From: Bacteroidales bacterium UBA1179 | GTDB taxonomy: Bacteria > Bacteroidota > Bacteroidia > Bacteroidales > Bacteroidaceae | Reading direction: 5' to 3' | Assembly: GCA_002309915.1 (NCBI GenBank) | Contig: DBYT01000078.1 | Span: 1 to 5,093 of the forward strand | DNA length: 5,093 bases | Shown: piece by piece, positions 1 to 5,093 of the stretch | Numbering within the stretch: the stretch's first letter is position 1 | How the letters are laid out: each line of letters opens with the position of its first letter | Notes under the pieces: generated by a model | The model's input: only the letters and a program-made list of their open reading frames with translations | What the model was told of the DNA's origin: nothing | The model's database searches: none | Translations under genes and position numbers: made by a program

Positions 1-50
1 GTAATTGTGACATAACCGTCAAAATCAGGTTTTACAGGATTGGGATAAAC
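1..50 (-). other. Start of a T9SS-type C-terminal domain (partial)
   Basis: Residues 692-707 of the PorZ-like protein read VYPNPVKPDFDGYVTI. The [VAI]-[YF]-P-N-P motif followed by a beta strand is the usual opening of type IX sorting C-terminal domains and of the PorZ beta-sandwich. It comes directly after a short acidic linker (RDPEESLSESN). The remainder of the domain and the stop codon lie left of the window. Confidence 0.7.
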
Positions 51-2123
51 AAGAATATTTGACTCTGAGAGACTTTCTTCTGGATCCCTGGCGGTACCCC
101 CATATTCAACCATTCCAAGGCTTGTACCGAAGAATAAAGAGCCATCCTGACCATTTTCTGTTATGCTTAGGATATTGTTTGAAGGAAGCGGGCTGTTACT
201 TGTGGTAAAATGCTCCAGAGTCTTGGTTCCATCGGCACTTAAAAGGAAAACTCCGTCATCAAGAGTACCTATCCATTTTCTGTTTCCCTGGTCAACATAG
301 ATTGCTGTAGTATAGACTCCGCTGAACAGATAATCAGCAAGTCCTGAACCGTCATTACGTGAAATCTTTACTCTTTCAAATACAGGATTCTGTTCAGTTA
401 TAAATGTATCCGGATTCTTGAGAATAAACAATCCTCTGTTGGTTGCAATCCACATTTCTCCGTTCAGATCCCATTGATATGACAACAACTCGGCAATCTC
501 CTCGGTATTACCGTCCTGATTAACAAAATTCGGACCTGAAAACTTTATTTTGTCATCACTGTTGTCTTTAAGTGTACCGTTCAGATCAATGCAGACCAAA
601 CCCGGAATATAACGTGATGAGTTGATCCATACTCTTCCTTTACTGTCAAATCTGAGTTGTTTGAAAGTTGGTAATCCTGCTATCTCATTATAGTATAATG
701 AAAACCATTTTCCGTCAGGCTGCAGCACTTTCAATATAGTGTCAGTCTCATTGTTTGCCATCCAGAGATTACCGTTAGAATCATACTGTAGTGCACTTAT
801 ACGTACATAATTGTTTTTGTTGGATTCAGTGTCATTGAGTATGCTTCTAAGGGCACTGTTATTCCATGTATGAAGTTTGAAGAATCTGTTATTCCTGAAT
901 TCATAAAGACCCTGACCTGTAGATCCTACAAATATATGATTTGGATCGGCTGGATCCTGGGCAGCTTCGGTCAGGTTCTGATACTTAAGGTTTGTCTTTG
1001 AAGTGATATTCTCATCAAGATAACTCCAACGTTCATTCTCATAAATCATGACAGTTCCCGGATAGTCAATTCCGGAGTAATTGTGACAACCTCCTACAAC
1101 AAGCAGTCTGCCGTCCTGAGGCCATGATACAGAGTGAAACCAGTTACGTCTGGGACTGTCCGGTTTCAATCCTCTTTCCAAACATACAACTGTATTATCG
1201 GTTTGGGAATACCGGCATAATCCCCAAATACCCTGACTGGCCCAAATATTGCTGCCGTCAGTCATTATGTGATTGACGTGGTAGGGGAATATCAATGTGG
1301 TCTGGTCCGATAAGCTGCTTAATAGAGTAACTGCAGTATCCTGTATCAGTGCCACTCTTTCATCATCCGGGAACGACACTGCGGTTACATTGTCCAGGAT
1401 ATTTGTCAGTGACGCATTACTGCGGCTTATGGTCCATACCCTGTTGTCAAATGAGTATCCTGTAAGCTGCCCGTCAAACTCAAACAGGTTACGGAACCTT
1501 ATGTTACGCAGCAGTTTCCACTTGCTGCTGTCAAGAAGATTGTCTGAAAGCAGGCCCAAATACAAACCTCCGTCAGTTGAACATATAATGCTGTCACTCA
1601 GAATAACCGATGAATGAACCTGAGTATCGAACCTGTATGTATTGCTTATCTCCCTGCGTTTGACGTCAAAGACAACCAATCCTATATTTGTGGATATATA
1701 GGCTTTGTTTCCTATTATCTTAAGTTCGTTTACCGATACGCTTCCGGTGCTGTTGTTCTTTATATCGGTAAAGTTGAAAACGGTAAAGTCATCGTAAAGA
1801 AGGTCTATGTTTCCGTTTGAATAGGCCAGGACAAGTGCTTTCTGTGATTCGCAGTATCCTATTGCAGCTATATCGGTATCACCCAGTCCTCCGGTCTTGT
1901 CAATGGTGTAGAGACCGTTGTCAGTTGGATCATAGAAATAGAGTGCACCGTCACTCAAGACACATACAAAGCCGAAAGCCTTGATTGAAAAAGAGGCGTC
2001 ATTGTAGGCGGGATGTGCTCTCCAGGTTCCTACGGGTATTCCTGCATGGGCCTTATAAAAAGGCAAAAGGAGCATTACCGCAGCGATTGCGATAATGGCT
2101 CCTCTTGTCAGTTTCTTTATCAT
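1..2123 (-). CDS. porZ: PorZ-like type IX secretion system surface protein, 3'-truncated by window edge
   Basis: Exported beta-propeller protein, 707 codons visible with no stop before the left edge. I translated this frame by hand; it agrees at both ends. It starts at ATG 2123-2121 with a signal peptide (1-27). The mature protein opens GIPVGTWRAHPAYNDA, which resembles the start of mature PorZ. An N-terminal propeller-like part follows, then a C-terminal half of two-component-regulator-type propeller repeats with W at 294, 454, 499, 558 and 617. The last residues, VYPNPVKPDFDGYVTI (692-707), open a sorting-type beta-sandwich domain. In Porphyromonas gingivalis, PorZ (about 776 residues, two propellers plus a CTD) sits on the cell surface, binds anionic LPS and supplies it to the sortase PorU. 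By that length about 70 residues are missing here. A hybrid two-component sensor is less likely: it would have a Y_Y_Y domain, membrane helix and kinase after the propeller. A generic T9SS cargo protein remains possible. Confidence 0.75.
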   Translation of the reverse strand, partial: MIKKLTRGAIIAIAAVMLLLPFYKAHAGIPVGTWRAHPAYNDASFSIKAFGFVCVLSDGALYFYDPTDNGLYTIDKTGGLGDTDIAAIGYCESQKALVLAYSNGNIDLLYDDFTVFNFTDIKNNSTGSVSVNELKIIGNKAYISTNIGLVVFDVKRREISNTYRFDTQVHSSVILSDSIICSTDGGLYLGLLSDNLLDSSKWKLLRNIRFRNLFEFDGQLTGYSFDNRVWTISRSNASLTNILDNVTAVSFPDDERVALIQDTAVTLLSSLSDQTTLIFPYHVNHIMTDGSNIWASQGIWGLCRYSQTDNTVVCLERGLKPDSPRRNWFHSVSWPQDGRLLVVGGCHNYSGIDYPGTVMIYENERWSYLDENITSKTNLKYQNLTEAAQDPADPNHIFVGSTGQGLYEFRNNRFFKLHTWNNSALRSILNDTESNKNNYVRISALQYDSNGNLWMANNETDTILKVLQPDGKWFSLYYNEIAGLPTFKQLRFDSKGRVWINSSRYIPGLVCIDLNGTLKDNSDDKIKFSGPNFVNQDGNTEEIAELLSYQWDLNGEMWIATNRGLFILKNPDTFITEQNPVFERVKISRNDGSGLADYLFSGVYTTAIYVDQGNRKWIGTLDDGVFLLSADGTKTLEHFTTSNSPLPSNNILSITENGQDGSLFFGTSLGMVEYGGTARDPEESLSESNILVYPNPVKPDFDGYVTI
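120..935 (-). repeat. Beta-propeller (Reg_prop-like) repeats in the PorZ-like protein
   Basis: Protein-level degenerate repeats of the form D-x-x-G-x-[LVM]-W-[IM]-[AGN]-[TSN] followed by a G-[LV]-[FY] strand. Examples are HIFVGSTGQGLYEF (from about residue 397), NGNLWMANNETD (W454), KGRVWINSSRYIPGL (W499), NGEMWIATNRGLFIL (W558), NRKWIGTLDDGVFLL (W617) and DGSLFFGTSLGMVEY (F664-F665). This is the pattern of two-component regulator propeller blades. Spacings of roughly 45-60 residues between tryptophans match one blade each. The repeats are not visible at DNA level. Confidence 0.7.
2043..2123 (-). other. Predicted signal peptide of the PorZ-like protein
   Basis: The first 27 residues form a standard Sec signal peptide: a basic start (MIKKLTR), a hydrophobic core (AIIAIAAVMLLLPF, residues 9-22) and an A-H-A cleavage site before Gly28. 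There is no lipobox cysteine, so signal peptidase I processing is expected rather than lipoprotein maturation. This places the mature protein beyond the inner membrane and supports the chosen start codon. Confidence 0.85.
2120..2123 (-). promoter_or_regulatory. ATGA stop/start overlap coupling rdgB to the PorZ-like gene
   Basis: The TGA of rdgB (2122-2120) shares bases with the ATG of the next gene (2123-2121). The bases just upstream (GAAAACATT) are A-rich and contain no good Shine-Dalgarno sequence, so re-initiation by ribosomes finishing rdgB is the likely source of translation. The overlap itself is read directly; coupling is inferred. Confidence 0.75.
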
Positions 2124-2695
2124 AATGTTTTCAGATAATCTGCCAGTTTCCTTACGGCTCGTCCCCTGTGGCTTATCAGGTTCTTGCTTTGGGCGCTCAT
2201 CTGAGAGAAAGTCTCGGTGTAACCGTCGGGGACAAAAATCGGATCATAACCGAATCCTCCGTCTCCGTAATGACGCTCCGTTGCAATCTGTCCGGTAACT
2301 ATTCCCTCAAACAGAACTTCCTGTCCGTTAAGTATTAACGCAACAACTGTCCTAAATTGTGCGCTGCGGTCCGGTTTTTTTTCAAGTTCACGGAGCAGCT
2401 TGGTCATATTGGCCTCCGAGTCATGGTCACCTGCGTAGCGTGCGGAGTGAACTCCGGGTGCTCCGTCAAGGGCTTTCACCTCCAGTCCGGTGTCATCGGC
2501 AAAACAGTCATAACCGTAATGCTCCTTGACGTAACGGGCTTTCTGCAGGGCGTTGTCCTGGAAGGTATCGCCGGTTTCGGGGATATCCTCAGTGCAGCCA
2601 ATCTCCTTCAGGGAGTGGACCGTAAAGCGGTCGCCAAGTATCTGGCGCACCTCCTCCAGCTTGTGGGCGTTGTTTGTGGCAAATACCAGCTCCAT
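2120..2695 (-). CDS. rdgB: XTP/dITP diphosphatase (non-canonical purine NTP pyrophosphatase, RdgB/HAM1 family)
   Basis: Cytoplasmic housekeeping enzyme that hydrolyses dITP, ITP and XTP to the monophosphate and pyrophosphate, keeping deaminated purines out of DNA and RNA. The protein is complete at 191 residues, normal for the family. It shows the N-terminal nucleotide-binding ATNNAHK (6-12, with Lys12), the metal-site Glu40 in ETGDTF, the catalytic acidic pair Asp67-Asp68 in FADDTGLEV, the APGVHSARYAG stretch (79-89), GGFGYDPIF (147-154) for base recognition, and ISHRGRA (174-180). All expected key residues are present, so it should be active. The ATG at 2695 is chosen because the family motif begins within five residues of it and it lies 4 nt after the leuS stop; the leader before it is A-rich (CTAAAAGA) with no strong Shine-Dalgarno. 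The TGA stop overlaps the start of the next gene. Transcription is presumably from a promoter upstream of leuS, outside the window. Confidence 0.97.
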   Translation of the reverse strand: MELVFATNNAHKLEEVRQILGDRFTVHSLKEIGCTEDIPETGDTFQDNALQKARYVKEHYGYDCFADDTGLEVKALDGAPGVHSARYAGDHDSEANMTKLLRELEKKPDRSAQFRTVVALILNGQEVLFEGIVTGQIATERHYGDGGFGYDPIFVPDGYTETFSQMSAQSKNLISHRGRAVRKLADYLKTL

Positions 2696-2699
2696 TCTT

Positions 2700-5093
2700 T
2701 TAGAGTACGATGTTCACGATCTTGCGCGGAACTACGATCACCTTGCGGATGGTCTGACCGTTGATGTAGCCCTGAGCCTTCTCGTTGGCCAGAACGGCAT
2801 CCTGAATCTGCTGCTGGGTGGCATCGGCCGGGAAGTCCATTGTAAAGCGGGTCTTTCCGTTGAATGATATGGAGTAGGTTATGCTGTCCTCCTTGAGGTA
2901 ATCCTCGTTGAACTTGGGCCATGCGGCATCACAAACCGTAGTTTGGTTGCCAAGTGCCTGCCAGAGTTCCTCAGCGGTGTGGGGAGCAAACGGTGCAATC
3001 ACCTTGGCCAGGTCTGTCAGCACGGCGCGCTTGTTGCACTTAAGACCTGACAGCTCGTTTACGCATATCATGAATGCGGCAACCGATGTGTTGAATGAGA
3101 AGTTCTCAATATCCTCGGTTACCTTCTTTATGAGCTTGTGGATTGACTTGAGCTCGTCCTTGGTGGGAGCGTCATCACTTACAGCCAGCTTGCCCTCACG
3201 GTCAAAGTAGAGAGCCCACATCTTGCGGATAAAGCGGTGGCAGCCGTCAATTCCGTTTGTATCCCAGGGTTTTGACTGTTCAAGCGGGCCAAGGAACATC
3301 TCGTACATACGCAGCGTATCGGCTCCGTATTTCTCGATGATGTCATCGGGGTTGACCACATTGAACATGGACTTACTCATCTTCTCGACAGCCCATCCGC
3401 AGATGTACTTGCCGTTTTCCAGTATGAACTCGGCGTTGTTGTATTCGGGGCGCCAGTTCTTGAATGCCTCAACATCCAGTACATCGGCGCTTACAATATT
3501 CACGTCAACGTGGATGGGAGTGGTGTCATACTGGTCCTTGAGGCCCAGTGACACGAACTTGTTGGTATCCTTGATACGATATACAAAGTTACTGCGGCCC
3601 TGTATCATACCCTGGTTGATGAGTTTGCTGAACGGCTCCTCAACCTCGCTTACGCCAAGGTCCTTGAGGAACTTGTTCCAGAAACGGGAGTAGATTAGGT
3701 GACCGGTTGCGTGCTCCGATCCTCCCAGATAGAGGTCAACGCACTTCCAGTAGTTATCGGCCTCCTTGCTTACAAGAGCCTTGTCGTTATGGGGATCCAT
3801 GTAACGCAGATAGTAGGCCGATGAGCCTGCAAATCCGGGCATGGTGTTGAGCTCCAGCGGGAATACGGTCTTGTTATCTATAAGTGACTTGTCAACAACC
3901 TTACAGTTCTTCTCATCAAAAGCCCAAACCTTGGCGTGACCCAGAGGGGGCTCGCCGGTCTCGGTGGGCTTGTACTCACTGATCTCGGGGAGTTCCAGCG
4001 GCAGGCACTGCTCGGGTACCATTGTGGGTATTCCGTTCTTGTAGTAAACGGGGAACGGCTCACCCCAGTAGCGCTGACGGCTGAATATGGCGTCACGCAG
4101 ACGGTAGTTGACCTTTATCTTACCCAGTTTGTTCTCCTGTACATATTTCTTGGTGGCTGCTATGGCCTCCTTGACAGAGAGTCCGTTCAGGTTCAGACCG
4201 CCCTGGCGGATCTGGTCGGGACGGGGTGAGTTCATCATTGTGCCCTCCTTGGCGTCAAAGCTCTCCTCGGATACGTCGCAACCCTCAATGAGCGGACGGA
4301 TCTCAAGGCCGAAATGCTTGGCGAATGCGTAGTCACGGCTGTCGTGAGCAGGTACGGCCATGATGGCGCCTGTACCGTAGCCGGCCAGTACATAGTCACT
4401 GATCCATACGGGTACATCTTCACCGGTCAGGGGGTTGATTGCGTATGATCCGCTGAATACGCCGGTTACCTTGCGGTCAGCTATGCGCTCGCGCTCGGTG
4501 CGCTTCTTTACGGCGGCTACGTATGCATCGACCTCCTTCTTCTGGGCGGGAGTTGTAAGCTGTGCTACAAGCTCGCTCTCAGGAGCAAGTACCATGAATG
4601 TTACACCGAATATGGTATCGGCACGTGTGGTGAATATGGTGAATTCTATGTCGCTGTCCTTTACGTGGAACTGCATCTCGGTACCCTCGGAGCGGCCAAT
4701 CCAGTTGCGCTGGGTCTCCTTGATGGAATCGGACCAGTCTATCTTGTCAAGTCCGTCAAGCAGGCGCTGTGCGTAGGCCGATACCCTTAAGCACCACTGA
4801 CGCATCTTTTTCTGCTCTACGGGGAATCCGCCGCGTACCGATACGCCCTCTACAACCTCATCGTTGGCAAGTACGGTGCCCAGTCCGGCGCACCAGTTTA
4901 CCATGGTCTCGCCCAGGTAGGCTATGCGGTAGTTCATCAGGACATCGGACTTCTGCTTGTCGTCCATGGCCTTCCACTCGGCGGCGGTGAAGTTGAGTTC
5001 CTCGCTCTGGGCTACATCGAGACCCTCGGTGCCCTTCTGCTCAAAACGCTCAATGAGCTTCTCGATGGGCTGTGCGCTCTGGCACTTGTTGCA
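2700..5093 (-). CDS. leuS: Leucyl-tRNA synthetase, 5'-truncated by window edge
   Basis: Class I aminoacyl-tRNA synthetase that attaches leucine to tRNA-Leu in the cytoplasm and edits mischarged tRNA. The frame stays open from the right edge to a TAA at 2702-2700, giving 797 visible codons; the internal ATG at 4967 is not the true start, because the 42 codons upstream of it continue the family sequence. About 140-150 N-terminal residues with the HIGH motif are missing, judging by the roughly 940-residue length I recall for Bacteroidetes LeuRS. Visible in order (numbered from the edge): WC...TVLANDEV near 67; the CP1 editing domain with the threonine-rich TTRADT at 155-160 and GTGAIMAVPAHDSRD from 240, including the conserved editing Asp at 254; the returning catalytic core with RYWGEPFPVYY (W343) and GGSEHATGH at 457-465; about 77 residues from QGM to KMSKS, covering the leucine-specific region; KMSKS at 571-575 (3369-3383); the helical anticodon-binding domain; and a small C-terminal domain ending VVPRKIVNIVL. 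It is the first visible gene of the cluster, 4 nt before rdgB. Confidence 0.97.
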   Translation of the reverse strand, partial: CNKCQSAQPIEKLIERFEQKGTEGLDVAQSEELNFTAAEWKAMDDKQKSDVLMNYRIAYLGETMVNWCAGLGTVLANDEVVEGVSVRGGFPVEQKKMRQWCLRVSAYAQRLLDGLDKIDWSDSIKETQRNWIGRSEGTEMQFHVKDSDIEFTIFTTRADTIFGVTFMVLAPESELVAQLTTPAQKKEVDAYVAAVKKRTERERIADRKVTGVFSGSYAINPLTGEDVPVWISDYVLAGYGTGAIMAVPAHDSRDYAFAKHFGLEIRPLIEGCDVSEESFDAKEGTMMNSPRPDQIRQGGLNLNGLSVKEAIAATKKYVQENKLGKIKVNYRLRDAIFSRQRYWGEPFPVYYKNGIPTMVPEQCLPLELPEISEYKPTETGEPPLGHAKVWAFDEKNCKVVDKSLIDNKTVFPLELNTMPGFAGSSAYYLRYMDPHNDKALVSKEADNYWKCVDLYLGGSEHATGHLIYSRFWNKFLKDLGVSEVEEPFSKLINQGMIQGRSNFVYRIKDTNKFVSLGLKDQYDTTPIHVDVNIVSADVLDVEAFKNWRPEYNNAEFILENGKYICGWAVEKMSKSMFNVVNPDDIIEKYGADTLRMYEMFLGPLEQSKPWDTNGIDGCHRFIRKMWALYFDREGKLAVSDDAPTKDELKSIHKLIKKVTEDIENFSFNTSVAAFMICVNELSGLKCNKRAVLTDLAKVIAPFAPHTAEELWQALGNQTTVCDAAWPKFNEDYLKEDSITYSISFNGKTRFTMDFPADATQQQIQDAVLANEKAQGYINGQTIRKVIVVPRKIVNIVL

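Noticed and set aside
1297..1820. Plus-strand open frames at 1297-1617 and 1614-1820
   Set aside because: They are opposite the continuous 707-codon propeller frame, whose repeats and signal peptide identify it as the real gene. The antisense products have no recognisable features.
1..2123. Hybrid two-component system sensor (SusR-like HTCS) suggested by the propeller repeats
   Set aside because: The visible region after the propeller leads into a VYPNP-type sorting domain rather than a Y_Y_Y domain and transmembrane helix, and the protein start resembles PorZ. It is not fully excluded because the 3' end is missing.
2690..2705. Possible terminator or promoter between leuS and rdgB
   Set aside because: Only 4 nt separate the genes. 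No hairpin followed by a T-run is visible, and there is no room for an intergenic promoter.
2357..2764. Plus-strand open frames (2357-2764, 2553-2867) across the rdgB/leuS junction
   Set aside because: They are antisense to verified coding sequence containing rdgB motifs and the LeuRS C-terminus, and they show no protein-family features of their own.
2608..2922. Minus-strand open frame overlapping the end of leuS and start of rdgB
   Set aside because: It is a second reading frame of the same strand as leuS and rdgB; both conserved proteins read straight through here in other frames, so this is a shadow.
3223..3693. 156-codon plus-strand open frame opposite leuS
   Set aside because: It lies wholly antisense to the conserved leuS region around KMSKS, its translation shows no recognisable motif, and it is low-complexity Ser/Leu-rich as expected of a shadow of a well-conserved gene.

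Overview
The window is an ordinary, fully coding stretch from a member of the Bacteroidales, most like the Prevotella group. The assignment rests on the Bacteroidetes-style leucyl-tRNA synthetase sequence, the presence of a PorZ-type type IX secretion protein, and weak or absent Shine-Dalgarno sequences with A-rich leaders. It is a judgement from remembered family sequences, not from a search.

All three genes lie on the minus strand and read from the right edge to the left. (1) 5093-2700: leuS, leucyl-tRNA synthetase, with its 5' end (roughly the first 140-150 codons, including the HIGH motif) outside the window. (2) 2695-2120: rdgB, a complete XTP/dITP diphosphatase, starting 4 nt after the leuS stop. 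(3) 2123-1: a 707-codon open frame with no stop in the window. It encodes an exported beta-propeller protein whose last visible residues begin a C-terminal sorting-type beta-sandwich, and it best fits PorZ, the type IX secretion system (T9SS) cell-surface component. Its start codon overlaps the rdgB stop in an ATGA junction.

The spacing (4 nt, then a 4-nt overlap) makes one transcript, leuS-rdgB-porZ, very likely. The first two products are cytoplasmic housekeeping enzymes: charging of tRNA-Leu, and cleansing of the nucleotide pool. The third is exported and should work at the cell surface. No biochemical link between them is evident, so this looks like co-transcription of conserved genes rather than a dedicated new system. 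There is no intergenic space beyond 4 nt, and I see no RNA gene, mobile element, CRISPR array, terminator or large repeat. I found no convincing novel system. The most interesting item is the PorZ-like gene translationally coupled to rdgB.
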